From positions 11,346,001 to 11,410,000 of the forward strand of contig NZ_CP073318.1 in NCBI RefSeq assembly GCF_018263855.1: 64,000 bases of DNA, written 5' to 3'. How positions within the stretch are numbered: the first letter of the stretch is position 1; each line of letters begins with the position of its first letter. The translations under genes were made by a program, and so were the position numbers. Positions 25,832 to 35,067 of the stretch are shown here, one piece after another. The notes beneath the pieces were generated by a model, which worked only from the letters and a program-made list of their open reading frames with translations, did not search any database and had not been told where the DNA came from. The DNA comes from Kutzneria sp. CA-103260 (GTDB lineage Bacteria > Actinomycetota > Actinomycetes > Mycobacteriales > Pseudonocardiaceae).

Positions 25832-26566
25832 ATGGACAAGTTCACACCACGGTACTTCGCGATCGAGCAGGCGCTGCGGACCCGCATCGCCGGGCTCCAC
25901 GCTGACGACCCGCTGCCCAGCGACGCGGAGCTGTGCGAGGAGTTCGGGGTGAGCCGGATGACCGCTCGCGCCGCCGTGCAACGGCTCGTGCAGGACGGAC
26001 TGGTGTACCGGCAGACCGGACGCGGTACGTACGTCGCACCTCGAGTGGTCGATCGGCAACTGTCCAACCTGCGCGGCTTCTCCGCGGAAATGCGCGCCCG
26101 TGGCTTGACGCCCTCCTCTACAGTGCTGTACACCCGGTTCCAGCCGGGCAACAGCGACCAGACCGCCGCCCTACGGCTGGCCGAAGGCAGCCAGATCGTC
26201 GTCATCGAGCGGGTGCGGATGGCCGACGGCATCCCGATGGCCTACGAACGAGCGGCCCTCACGGCCCGCTGCGCGGGCGTCCTGGATGCCGACCTGTCGA
26301 GCGGATCCCTGCACTCGGCCCTGGTCGGGCAGGGAGTGGTCCCCAACAGCGGTGAGAGCAGCGTCACCGCCGAACTGGCCAGCGCCGAGGATGCCGAGCA
26401 TCTGCACGTCAAGCGCCGCTCCCCACTGCTGGTGGAACGCCGCCTCATCCGGGACGCGGCCACGGTGCCCATCGAGTGGACCGAGAGCCGTTATGTCCCG
26501 GATCGCTACAACTTGACCGTGCAGTTCACCGTCGACCTGCCGACGCCCCCCTCTTCTCATCGATGA
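25832..26566 (+). CDS. GntR family regulator, HutC subfamily
   Basis: 244 residues. The winged helix-turn-helix (PRYFAIEQALRTRIAGL, DDPLPSDAELCEEFGVSRMT, GLVYRQTGRGTYVAP) is followed by a UTRA ligand-binding domain (LRGFSAEMRARGLTPSS, VVIERVRMADGIPMAYERAA). ATG 25832 fits the domain start; an in-frame ATG at 25754 is possible, and neither has a strong ribosome site. It follows the SDR gene by 80 bp and probably acts on TGTATATACA at 24516, responding to the pathway's sugar-like substrate. Confidence 0.88.
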   Translation: MDKFTPRYFAIEQALRTRIAGLHADDPLPSDAELCEEFGVSRMTARAAVQRLVQDGLVYRQTGRGTYVAPRVVDRQLSNLRGFSAEMRARGLTPSSTVLYTRFQPGNSDQTAALRLAEGSQIVVIERVRMADGIPMAYERAALTARCAGVLDADLSSGSLHSALVGQGVVPNSGESSVTAELASAEDAEHLHVKRRSPLLVERRLIRDAATVPIEWTESRYVPDRYNLTVQFTVDLPTPPSSHR

Positions 26567-26918
26567 GCGCCTGACACTGCTCGGTGGCGTGCTGTCGCTG
26601 GCCGGCTTGCTGCTGCCGGTCGGCAGTTCTTCCCGGCAGGCGTGCGGTGATCGAGGCGGTGGCGGTTGCTCGGGGTCGTCCTGCCGCTCGCGACATCCGT
26701 CCGCCCACCGCGTCCTGATGACAACTAACGCGCCCAGGCGGTGACAACCACCTTGCTCAACATCCGAAGTTCGACGAGCGGACGCGAGGCAGCCAGTGAC
26801 AACTAGCTCGCCCAGTCACACCGGCCCACCCCAAGAACCCTCACCCTCCACCCGGAGCCACCCAAAATCTCCCCGCGAACCGCACCCTCGCCAACCCCGT
26901 GCAGATCGACCTCACGCC
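26567..26918. other. 352-bp gap between convergent genes
   Basis: No gene. It contains the direct repeat pair described at 26719-26816, which looks like leftover insertion-sequence ends. Confidence 0.4.
26719..26816. repeat. Two direct copies of a 20-bp motif, probable IS end remnants
   Basis: TGACAACTAACGCGCCCAGG (26719-26738) and TGACAACTAGCTCGCCCAGT (26797-26816) match at 16 of 20 positions, with a further TGACAACC at 26742. Such motifs resemble multiple terminal repeats of IS21-like elements; no transposase remains. Confidence 0.5.
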
Positions 26919-29708
26919 TCACGGCTTTCGAGCCCGAGACCCCTCCAGCAAGCTCAACGCATCCCGCAACCCGGCCCGCGCCGTGATCCCGAGCTTGGGG
27001 AAGATGCGATAGAGATGCGCCCCGACGGTCCGGTGTGAGACGAAGACCCGCTCCGCTATCTGCTTGTTGCTCAGCCCCGACGCCGCAAGCTGCGCGATCT
27101 CCAGTTCCTGCGCGGTGAGCGGGGCGCTGGCGGGCAGGACGGTCGCCTGGCCGGCGGCACGGAGTTCCTGGGTGGCGCGCAGGGCCCAGGGCTTGGCGCC
27201 GAGTTGGTCGAAGGTGGCTTCGGCGTCTCTGAGCGGGGCCCGGGAGGCGGCGACGGCGCGGGCCCGCCGGAGGCGTTCGCCGTAGGCGAGCTGGATCCGC
27301 GCGTACTCGAAACGCCACTTGCCGGTGCCGGGAACGGCCAGGGCGGCCTCGAACAGGGAGAAGGCCCGGTTGTCGTCCTCGGCGCACATCGCGGACGCGC
27401 CGCCGACGAGCAGGGCGAGCCGGGGGGAGAGGCGAGCGATCTCGTTGCGGTGCAAGGCTTCGACGTGCGCGGAGGCCTCGGCGTGGTGGCCGGCCCGCAC
27501 GGCCGCTTCGACTAGGTCGAAGGGGTGGCGCACGGCGTACGGATGGTTCCGGGGGAGCTGACCGGAGGGGGTGATGGCGGTGGCGGCCTGGTAGGCGCCT
27601 TCGTAGTCGCCGCTGCCCAGCAGGGAAATCGTCCGGGCGTGCTGGGCGAACGAGATCGCGAGCCCGACGCCTCGGGGCGTGGCCCAGCCGACGATGTCGT
27701 CGAACAGTGCGGCGGCGGTCTCGGCGTCGCCGCGGGCGCCGGCCAGCAGCATGTGGGTGTGGTGGAAAAGCCAGGCGGAGAACTGGAAACCGGCCACCTC
27801 GCAGGCGTCGAGCCCTTCGTCGGCCAGTTGGGCGGCCTCGTCCCACAGCCCGGTGAGGAAGTTCTCGCGGCACAGGTAGGACAGCGCGCCGATGTGCCGG
27901 CGGATCGGGCCGTGCTCGCGGCTCTGCCGCACCACCCGCCACAGCGGCTCCCGCAGGTCGCCGACGCGGTCCAGCGGCGTCACGGCGTACGCGATCGAGG
28001 TGACGCGGGACAGGTCGCCGTCGTGGTGCGCGGCCTCGATGATCGGGTCCACGTCGTCGAGCGCGGTGTGGGCGGTGCGGGCCGGATCGGGGTACGTCTT
28101 GAGCGCGAGGCCCAGCACCCCGGGCAGCCCGGGCCGGACCCGGCCGGCCACCGCGAGATAGGCGTCCCACAGCTCAGGTTTCCCGCTGTACCAACAGAAT
28201 TCCTGCAACGCCCCGAGGGCGGCGAGGAGCGCCGGGTCATTGGCGTCGTAGCCGTGGGCTCCGCCGGCGATGGCGTCCAGCAGCAGCCGGCAGGCGGTCT
28301 CCATCGTGCAGTCGGTGTTGATCATCAGGTAGACGGTGGTCACCGCCGCGCGCAGGGATTGTGTGCCGTCGGGGTCGAGACGTCGCGCGTCGGCCAGCAA
28401 CTTGGCCGCGGTGGCCAGATCCCCGGTCACCTGGGCCCCGATGTGCGCGGCCTCGGCCAGCCGCCGGCTCTTGTCCACGGCCGGCGGGCTCAGTTCGGCG
28501 GCCCGCGTCAGCAACGCGATCGCCCCGGTGCCGTCGCCACGGACCAGGGCCTGGTGGGCCGCTTGTTCCAACGCCGCCGCCACGTCCGCGTCCGGTTGCT
28601 CGGAGGCTTCGGCGAGATGCCAGGCCCGGCGTTCCGGATCGGCGTCCACGGCGTCGGCCAACGCCCGGTGTGCCCGGCGGCGCTCCGCGGTGGTCGACAT
28701 GTCGATCACCGCCGCGCGGATCAGCGGGTGCCGGAACTCCACGCGGCGGCGGAATTCCTCGATGCGCACGAGACCTTCGGCCTCGGCCGCCGGGAGGTCC
28801 GCCAAGTCCCACCCCGTGGCCGTCTCCAGCACCCCGAGCCGCCCGGTCGCATCGAGCGCGGCCAGCAACAGGATCTGCCGACTGCGAGCCGGTAGGGCGG
28901 CGATCCTCGCGCCGAACAAGGCCTGTAACCGATGGCTGAGCGGCAGCAGCGCCGGCAGCGCCTCCTGCGCGGCGGCCTGCGGCGCGCTCAACGTGGTCGG
29001 CAATTCCAGCAGCGCCAACGGGTTTCCCCGGGCCTCGGCCAGCAGACGTCGTCTCACCCGGGGTGCGAGCTGTGGAAACCGGCTCGCCAGCAACAGGTTG
29101 GCCGAATCCTCGTCCAATCGCGACAGTTCGAACTCGGCCAGGCCACAGTGCTTCAGCGCGATGTCGTGATCGGCCCGGGCGGCCGCGAGCAGGCCGATCC
29201 GGCTGCCCCGGATGCGACGGGCGACAAAGCCCAGCACCGTGGCGCTGGCGCGGTCGATCCACTGCATGTCGTCCACGACGAGCAGAACCGGTTGTCGCGC
29301 AGACAAAAGACGGAGCAGCGCCAGGGCGGCGGTGGAGATGACCAGCGGCGCGGGCGTCGCACCGGACCGGCAGCCCAGAGCCACCTCCAGGGCCTGGCGG
29401 TGGACGTCGCTGAGTCCGTCGACGGCGTCCAGCACCGGCACGAGCGCCTGGTTGAGGGCGGCGAAGCCCAAGCCCGCCTCGAACTGGCCACCCGAGGCCC
29501 ACAGCACCAGCGCGCCGGCCGCGGCCGCATCCTCGGCGGCCGCGGCCAGCAGGGCCGACTTGCCGATCCCGGCGTCCCCGAAGACGACCAGGGCTCGGCT
29601 GTTGTCCGCGTCGGCGGCGAAGAATTCGGAGACATGGCCCAGTTCCCGGGCCCGGCCAACCAGCGGCCCCGCCGAGCGACCCGTGGCCGCCGCCTGCTGC
29701 TCCGTCAT
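26919..29708 (-). CDS. LAL LuxR-family regulator, one of a divergent paralogous pair
   Basis: 929 residues. N-terminal AAA-type ATPase: LVGRARELGHVSEFFAADAD, Walker A GDAGIGKS, Walker B LLVVDDMQWID, and ARGNPLALLELP. A long helical middle follows, and the C-terminus has the LuxR helix-turn-helix LTAQELEIAQLAASGLSNKQ, VSHRTVGAHLYRIFPKLGI. ATG 29708 has an excellent ribosome site (GGAGGGGGAAG) and removes a 46-residue unsupported extension. It is transcribed away from a clear paralogue at 29908 across a 200-bp shared promoter. Target genes unknown; the adjacent ABC unit is one candidate. Confidence 0.9.
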   Translation of the reverse strand: MTEQQAAATGRSAGPLVGRARELGHVSEFFAADADNSRALVVFGDAGIGKSALLAAAAEDAAAAGALVLWASGGQFEAGLGFAALNQALVPVLDAVDGLSDVHRQALEVALGCRSGATPAPLVISTAALALLRLLSARQPVLLVVDDMQWIDRASATVLGFVARRIRGSRIGLLAAARADHDIALKHCGLAEFELSRLDEDSANLLLASRFPQLAPRVRRRLLAEARGNPLALLELPTTLSAPQAAAQEALPALLPLSHRLQALFGARIAALPARSRQILLLAALDATGRLGVLETATGWDLADLPAAEAEGLVRIEEFRRRVEFRHPLIRAAVIDMSTTAERRRAHRALADAVDADPERRAWHLAEASEQPDADVAAALEQAAHQALVRGDGTGAIALLTRAAELSPPAVDKSRRLAEAAHIGAQVTGDLATAAKLLADARRLDPDGTQSLRAAVTTVYLMINTDCTMETACRLLLDAIAGGAHGYDANDPALLAALGALQEFCWYSGKPELWDAYLAVAGRVRPGLPGVLGLALKTYPDPARTAHTALDDVDPIIEAAHHDGDLSRVTSIAYAVTPLDRVGDLREPLWRVVRQSREHGPIRRHIGALSYLCRENFLTGLWDEAAQLADEGLDACEVAGFQFSAWLFHHTHMLLAGARGDAETAAALFDDIVGWATPRGVGLAISFAQHARTISLLGSGDYEGAYQAATAITPSGQLPRNHPYAVRHPFDLVEAAVRAGHHAEASAHVEALHRNEIARLSPRLALLVGGASAMCAEDDNRAFSLFEAALAVPGTGKWRFEYARIQLAYGERLRRARAVAASRAPLRDAEATFDQLGAKPWALRATQELRAAGQATVLPASAPLTAQELEIAQLAASGLSNKQIAERVFVSHRTVGAHLYRIFPKLGITARAGLRDALSLLEGSRARKP

Positions 29709-29907
29709 CTTCCCCCTCCGCTGTCGTCGCCACCCGTATGAGAGATGTCCGAGCAAACCTCGATGTTGCGTGACCCGCGTCACAGCCGCCGGCTGCCGGT
29801 CACGCCCTCTATAGTCGGACGCCCGCGGACCGCCCGAGTGGATCATTCGACGGTGGCCGAAAGGTTGGACGGGTGGCTACGCTGCGGTGTGTCACTGATT
29901 CGGGGGT

Positions 29908-32664
29908 GTGCTTCCAGTGCGAGAACTCGGCTTTTTTCGGCCGCCCGCACGATTGGTCGGCCGTGCCGCGGAACTGGCGCGCGTCCGCGATTTCTTCGCT
30001 GCCGACGCGGACAATGACCGTGTGTTGCTGCTGTCCGGTGAACCCGGGGTGGGAAAATCGGCGCTGGCCGACGCGGCGGCGAATGTCCTGGCGGCCTCGG
30101 GTGCTCTGGTGTTGCGGGCCGAGGGCAGTGAGTTCGAGGCCGAGGTGAGCTTTGCCACGCTCAGCCAGGCGTTCACCCCGATCCTCGACTCCGTGTGCGA
30201 GTTGTCGGACGTCTATCGCGACGCCCTGGAATCGGCCCTGGGATTCAGTGCGGAAACGACCTCCGAGCCGCTGGTGCTCGGCAATGCCGTGCTGGCGCTG
30301 CTGAATCTGGTCGCGGCCGAGCGGTCGGTCGTGCTCATTGTCGACGATTTTCCGCTGATCGATCCCGCCAGTGCGACCGTGCTGGATTTTGTCGCACGAC
30401 GGCTGCGGGGAAGCTGTGTCGGACTGCTGGCCGTCGCCCGTTCCGGCGATCAGAACCGGCTCGGTGGAATCGTTGAGTTCGAATTGACGGCGCTTGACGA
30501 GCAATCCTCAACCTTGCTGATCGACGCGCGGTTTCCGCGAATGGCGCGCGTCGTCCGGCGACGGCTGCTGGCCGAGGCGCGCGGGAATCCGCTGGCCCTG
30601 CTCGAACTGCCGGCGGCGCTGACCGAGTCGCAGTTGGCGGCGCTGGAGACCATCCCGCCGCTGTTGCCGCTCAGCCCTCGGCTGCGGAACGCGTTCGGCG
30701 CTCGGATCGAGGAGTTGGACGCGGAGTGCCGGCGGCTGCTGCTGCTCGCCGCGCTGGACGGCACCGGCGACCTGGCCGTGCCGCGCGCGCTGGCCAAGGG
30801 CGACCTCGCCGATCTTGCCGCCGCCGAACGCGGCGGCATCATCGCGATCGGCGAGCGTCTGGAGTTCGTTCACCCGCTGATCCGTGCCGCCGTTGTTGCC
30901 CGATCGACCAGCGCCGAACGCCGCCAGGGGCACCGGGTGCTGGCCGATCTGCCCAACCAGTTGCCCGAGCGGCTGGCGTGGCATCTCGCCGAGGCCACCG
31001 TCCGCGCGGACGAGAAGGTCGCCGCGCTGCTGGCCGACACCGCAGGCGCGATGGTGCGTCGCGGCGACGCGGCCGGTGCGACCGCGATGCTGACCCGGGC
31101 GGCCGAGTTGAGCCCACGGCCGGAACAGCGGAGCCGGCGGTTGGCGCACGCCGCCCACATCTGCGCCGAGGGCACCGGCGCGCTCGACACGGCCGCGAAT
31201 CTGTTGGAGGAGGCTCGGCGCGTCGACCCGGACGTCGGCCGCTCGCTGCGCGCGTCGGTCGCCGCCGTCCACATCCTGCTGGGCGGGGGCAGCACCATCG
31301 ACACGGCCGGCCGTCTCCTGGTGCACGCCGTCGAGAACACTGACGACCCGGATGACGACGCACTCGTCGACGCGCTGCAAGCCCTTAATCTCGTGTGCTG
31401 GTACGGCGGACGGCTGGAGACCTGGGACGCGTTCCACCGGGCGATGGACCGCCTCGGCGCGGACGCCCCGCAGGTGCTGGCCCTGGCCGCGAGGACCTTC
31501 TCCGATCCCGTCCGCACCGGGTGGAAAGCGCTTGCTGATGTCGACGCGATCGTGGATTCCGCGTACGAGGAGCAGGACCTGGGCCGCATCGTGCGAATCG
31601 CCACCGCCGTGCGTTACCTGGACCGGGTCGGCGACCTGCGCGACCCGCTGTGGCGGGTGGTGCGGCACGGGCGCGACGGCGGCCCGGCGCGCCGCCATCT
31701 CAGCGCTCTCGTGCACCTGAGCGTCGACGACTTCCTCACCGGCCGCTGGGACGAGGCCGCCGAACTGGCCGGCGAGTGCGCCGACATCTGCGAGCAGAGC
31801 GGCTACCGCTTCTTCGCCTGGCAGGTCCAGTACAGCCAACTGCTGCTGGCGGCCGGCCGTGGCGACCTGGACGCCGCTACTTCGTTGCACGAGAAGATGA
31901 TCCGCTGGGCGACGCCCCGCGGCGTCGAGGCCACCGTGGTCCTCGCGCGGCAGGCGTACACGCTCGCGTTGCTGGGAGCTGGCGACTATGAGGCCGCGTA
32001 CCGGACGGCGATCGCGGTCACTCCGCCCGGTGAACTCCGTTCCCATGTGCCCCATGCCTTGTGGAGCGCGTTCGATCTCGTGGAGGCGGCTGTCCGGACG
32101 AACCGCCACAGTGCGGCGACCGCCCACGTCCAGGCGCTGCGCGAGGCCGGCGTGGCCGAGCTGTCGCCCCGGCTGGCGATGCTGGTCGGCGGGGCGGCCG
32201 CGCTGGCGGCGACCGACGACGACCGGGCGCTCCAGCTGTTCGAGGAGGCGCTGACGGCGCCGGGCGCGGACCGGTGGCGGTTCGAGTTCGCACGCATCCA
32301 GCTCGCCTACGGCGAACGGCTGCGGCTGGCCCGGGCGACCACCCAGGCCCGAGCCCAGCTCGACGCGGCCATGGTGGTCTTCCGGGAACTCGGGGCCGAG
32401 CCGTGGACCGCGCGGGCCGCCCAGGGACTGCGCGCGGCCGGCCAGTCGGACACCGGGGGACAGGGTCGCGGCGAACTCACCGTGCAGGAACACGAAGTCG
32501 CCCAACTCGCCGCGTCCGGCCTGACCAACAAGCAGATCGCGGCCCGGCTGCTGCTGTCGCCGCGCACCGTCAGCACGCACCTGTACCACGCCTTCCCGAA
32601 ACTGGGCGTCACCTCGCGCGCCGGTCTCCGAGACGCCCTCACCTCGCTCGACCAGGGCGAATAG
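29908..32664 (+). CDS. LAL LuxR-family regulator, second of the divergent pair
   Basis: 918 residues from GTG 29908; GTG 29917 is also possible and better spaced from GGGGG. It aligns with the neighbour at 26919 throughout: LVGRAAELARVRDFFAADAD, Walker A GEPGVGKS, Walker B VLIVDDFPLID, ARGNPLALLELP, and helix-turn-helix LTVQEHEVAQLAASGLTNKQ, LSPRTVSTHLYHAFPKLGV. In the Walker B region the usual DDMQW reads DDFPL. The pair arose by inverted duplication and now shares one intergenic control region. The ABC/GntR unit starts 107 bp downstream. Confidence 0.9.
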   Translation: MLPVRELGFFRPPARLVGRAAELARVRDFFAADADNDRVLLLSGEPGVGKSALADAAANVLAASGALVLRAEGSEFEAEVSFATLSQAFTPILDSVCELSDVYRDALESALGFSAETTSEPLVLGNAVLALLNLVAAERSVVLIVDDFPLIDPASATVLDFVARRLRGSCVGLLAVARSGDQNRLGGIVEFELTALDEQSSTLLIDARFPRMARVVRRRLLAEARGNPLALLELPAALTESQLAALETIPPLLPLSPRLRNAFGARIEELDAECRRLLLLAALDGTGDLAVPRALAKGDLADLAAAERGGIIAIGERLEFVHPLIRAAVVARSTSAERRQGHRVLADLPNQLPERLAWHLAEATVRADEKVAALLADTAGAMVRRGDAAGATAMLTRAAELSPRPEQRSRRLAHAAHICAEGTGALDTAANLLEEARRVDPDVGRSLRASVAAVHILLGGGSTIDTAGRLLVHAVENTDDPDDDALVDALQALNLVCWYGGRLETWDAFHRAMDRLGADAPQVLALAARTFSDPVRTGWKALADVDAIVDSAYEEQDLGRIVRIATAVRYLDRVGDLRDPLWRVVRHGRDGGPARRHLSALVHLSVDDFLTGRWDEAAELAGECADICEQSGYRFFAWQVQYSQLLLAAGRGDLDAATSLHEKMIRWATPRGVEATVVLARQAYTLALLGAGDYEAAYRTAIAVTPPGELRSHVPHALWSAFDLVEAAVRTNRHSAATAHVQALREAGVAELSPRLAMLVGGAAALAATDDDRALQLFEEALTAPGADRWRFEFARIQLAYGERLRLARATTQARAQLDAAMVVFRELGAEPWTARAAQGLRAAGQSDTGGQGRGELTVQEHEVAQLAASGLTNKQIAARLLLSPRTVSTHLYHAFPKLGVTSRAGLRDALTSLDQGE

Positions 32665-32715
32665 CGATCCCATGCCCCCTCGTGCCCCGCCCGCCTGCCC
32701 GGCGTTACCCCATTT

Positions 32716-32731
32716 CACTATTTAAGTAGTG
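32716..32731. promoter_or_regulatory. Operator candidate for the YtrA-type GntR regulator
   Basis: CACTATTTAAGTAGTG is a 16-bp palindrome with a single mismatched pair, 40 bp before the first ABC gene of the unit that encodes the YtrA-like regulator at 34669. AT-rich symmetrical sites just before the operon fit known YtrA behaviour. Confidence 0.6.
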
Positions 32732-32771
32732 GAACGTGTTAACCTGGCGGGGCTGATGAAGGGAGACGCGG

Positions 32772-33644
32772 ATGGTGGACGGGCAGACCCCGTTGCGGAC
32801 CGAGGGCCTGGGCAAGAAGTACCGGAGGGGATGGGCGCTGCGTGACTGCACGCTGAGCATCCCGCCGAACCGGCTGGTGGCCCTGGTGGGACCCAACGGG
32901 GCGGGCAAGAGCACCCTGATGGGGCTGGTGACCGGGCTGGTGCGGCCGACGGCCGGGGCGATCTCGGTCTTCGGTGACACGCCGGGCGGCGGCGGCCTGC
33001 ACCCGGGCGTTGCCTTTCTGGCCCAGTCGAAGCCGCTGTATCCCCAGTTCACCGTGGCCGACACGCTGCGGCTCGGGCAGCGCACGAACCCCACCTGGGA
33101 CCAGGCCTACGCCGAGGCGCTGATCCAGCGGGCGCAGGTGCCGATGACGGCCAAGGTGGGCACGCTGTCCGGCGGTCAGCGCACCCGAGTGGCCCTGGCG
33201 CTGGCGTTGGGCAAGCGGCCGCGTCTGCTGCTGCTCGACGAGCCACTGGCCGACCTGGACCCCCTGGCCCGCGAGAACGTGCTGCGCAGCCTGGTCGAGG
33301 AGAGCCGCCAGCAGGGCATCACCGTGGTGCTGTCCTCGCACGTGCTCACGGAGCTGGAAGGGGTGTGTGACCACCTGGTGCTGCTGTCGGCCGGCCAGGT
33401 GCGGCTCGCCGGCGACGTGGATACCTTGCTGGACAAGCACGTCCTGCTGGTCGGGCCGCCCGACAGCCGGCCGCCGGTGCCGGCGAGCTCGGTGATCGAC
33501 ATCGACCGCACGCCCGGTTCCCAGCAGGTGCTGGTGCCCTCGTCGCTGGCCGACGGCGCGCCGGGCTGGCAGCCGTTCCGCCCGACGCTGGGCCACCTCA
33601 CCCTGGGTTACATGCGCAACGGCGCGCAGGAGGTGGCCGCGTGA
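32772..33644 (+). CDS. ABC transporter ATP-binding protein, first of two
   Basis: 290 residues: Walker A GPNGAGKST, Q-loop LAQSKPLYPQ, signature LSGGQRTRVALALALGKRP, Walker B LLLLDEPLADLDPLA, switch SSHVLTELEG. ATG 32772 follows GGGAG. The permease start overlaps its stop by four bases (GTGA). It energises the permease at 33641 in a bacitracin/ytr-type exporter. Confidence 0.92.
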   Translation: MVDGQTPLRTEGLGKKYRRGWALRDCTLSIPPNRLVALVGPNGAGKSTLMGLVTGLVRPTAGAISVFGDTPGGGGLHPGVAFLAQSKPLYPQFTVADTLRLGQRTNPTWDQAYAEALIQRAQVPMTAKVGTLSGGQRTRVALALALGKRPRLLLLDEPLADLDPLARENVLRSLVEESRQQGITVVLSSHVLTELEGVCDHLVLLSAGQVRLAGDVDTLLDKHVLLVGPPDSRPPVPASSVIDIDRTPGSQQVLVPSSLADGAPGWQPFRPTLGHLTLGYMRNGAQEVAA

Positions 33645-34621
33645 TCTGGGTCGTCTGGCGCCAGCAGCGCGCCCAACTGATCACCCTGCTGGCCCTGCTC
33701 GTGGTGGCCGGCGGCGCGGCGGTGGTGCTCCGTGCGGCGATGGTGTCCTATGTGGACGGCCACGGCCTCAATTCCTGCCTGGCCAGCGGGTTGGGGACGG
33801 GCTCCACGTGCCGGGGCGGGGCGCAGGCGTTCGCCAGCGCCTGGTTCGACTCGATGAAGGTCGGGCAGTTGCTGATCATCGCGCTGCCGCTGGTGATCGG
33901 CCTGTTCTGCGGGTCGCCGCTGTTCGCCCGGGAACTGGAGCACGGCACGCACGTGCTGGCCTTCACCCAGTCGGTGAGCCGCCTGCGGTGGATGGCCAGC
34001 AAGTTCGTGGTGGGCCTGGGGCCGGCGCTGATCGTGGTGGTCGCGCTGCAACTGCTCGTCGAGTGGTGGGTCGACGCCGCGGGTGCGATGGGCCCGATGT
34101 TGGACGGCCCGTACTACTACTCGAACTTCAGCACCAGCGGGCTCGCGCCGGCCGCCTACACGGTGTTCGCCTTTGTGGTGGGCATGTTCGTCGGCGCGGC
34201 CACCAAGCGCACGCTCGTGGCGATGACGGTGACGCTCGGGGTGTTCGTCGTTCTTCGCTACTTCCTGTACTCCATGCAGCGGCACCTGCTGCCCACGCAG
34301 CGGGTGTTCTCCGACGACCCGTGGCGGTCGCCGGACGTCCACCCCGGACTCATCGCCGGCGAGGGCTATGTCAACGCCAACGGCGCGGTGCTGTCGGAGA
34401 ACCAAGTCCTGAACTTGGTGCGCTGCGCGTCGTCGGACGGCACGCGACTGTTCCCCGACGAGACCGCCTGCTACCGCCACTTCGGCCTGACGAAGTCGTT
34501 CGTCGACGTCATCCCCGTCGACGCGGCCGGCACGATGCACCTCGTGGAAGCCGGGATCTACGTCGGCGTCGCGCTGGTGCTGTTGCTGGCCACCGGCTGG
34601 GCAGTGCGCCGGCAGGCGTGA
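33641..34621 (+). CDS. ABC-2 type permease
   Basis: 326 residues with about six predicted membrane helices (LITLLALLVVAGGAAVVLRA, LLIIALPLVIGLFCG, FVVGLGPALIVVVALQLLVE, and a C-terminal VGVALVLLLATGWAV) and a large extracytoplasmic loop containing several cysteines between residues about 230 and 290. It follows the ATPase with a GTGA overlap and is the only permease for two ATPases. Role: membrane channel of the exporter, substrate unknown. Confidence 0.85.
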   Translation: MIWVVWRQQRAQLITLLALLVVAGGAAVVLRAAMVSYVDGHGLNSCLASGLGTGSTCRGGAQAFASAWFDSMKVGQLLIIALPLVIGLFCGSPLFARELEHGTHVLAFTQSVSRLRWMASKFVVGLGPALIVVVALQLLVEWWVDAAGAMGPMLDGPYYYSNFSTSGLAPAAYTVFAFVVGMFVGAATKRTLVAMTVTLGVFVVLRYFLYSMQRHLLPTQRVFSDDPWRSPDVHPGLIAGEGYVNANGAVLSENQVLNLVRCASSDGTRLFPDETACYRHFGLTKSFVDVIPVDAAGTMHLVEAGIYVGVALVLLLATGWAVRRQA

Positions 34622-34668
34622 AGCCCGAGGTGGACGCCGGGGCGCGGGCCAGCGATTATGCTGGCGGG

Positions 34669-35067
34669 GTGATCGAGTTCCGGATCGACCGACGTTCCGG
34701 GGTCGCCACCTACCTGCAGATCGTGCACCAGGCCAAGCAGGCCATGCGGCTGGGTCTGCTCGGCCCGGGCGACCGGCTGCCGACCGCCCGCGAGGTGGTC
34801 GAGGCCACCGCGGTCAACCCGAACACGGTGCTCAAGGCGTACCGGGAACTGGAACACGAAGGGCTGGTCGAGGCCCGCCGCGGGCTGGGCACGTTCGTGA
34901 AGAAGTCCCTGGCCGTCGACGCCATCGACCGCAAGGGCCCGCTGCGCGTGCAACTGGTCGACTGGATGGGCCAGGCCGCCAGCAGCGGGCTCCAGGTCGA
35001 CGACGTGGACGCCCTCTACAACGACGTGCGCGACGAGCAGTACCCGATCGGAGAAGAAAAGCCATGA
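34669..35067 (+). CDS. GntR family regulator, YtrA subfamily
   Basis: 132 residues, the short size of YtrA-type GntR proteins that lack a large ligand domain. The winged helix reads IDRRSGVATYLQIVHQAKQA, DRLPTAREVVEATAVNPNTV, KAYRELEHEGLVEARRGLGT, then a short helical tail. GTG 34669 lies 47 bp after the permease; its stop overlaps the next ATPase start (ATGA). YtrA repressors control their own ABC operon, often in response to cell-wall-active agents; the palindrome at 32716 is the likely site. Confidence 0.88.
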   Translation: MIEFRIDRRSGVATYLQIVHQAKQAMRLGLLGPGDRLPTAREVVEATAVNPNTVLKAYRELEHEGLVEARRGLGTFVKKSLAVDAIDRKGPLRVQLVDWMGQAASSGLQVDDVDALYNDVRDEQYPIGEEKP

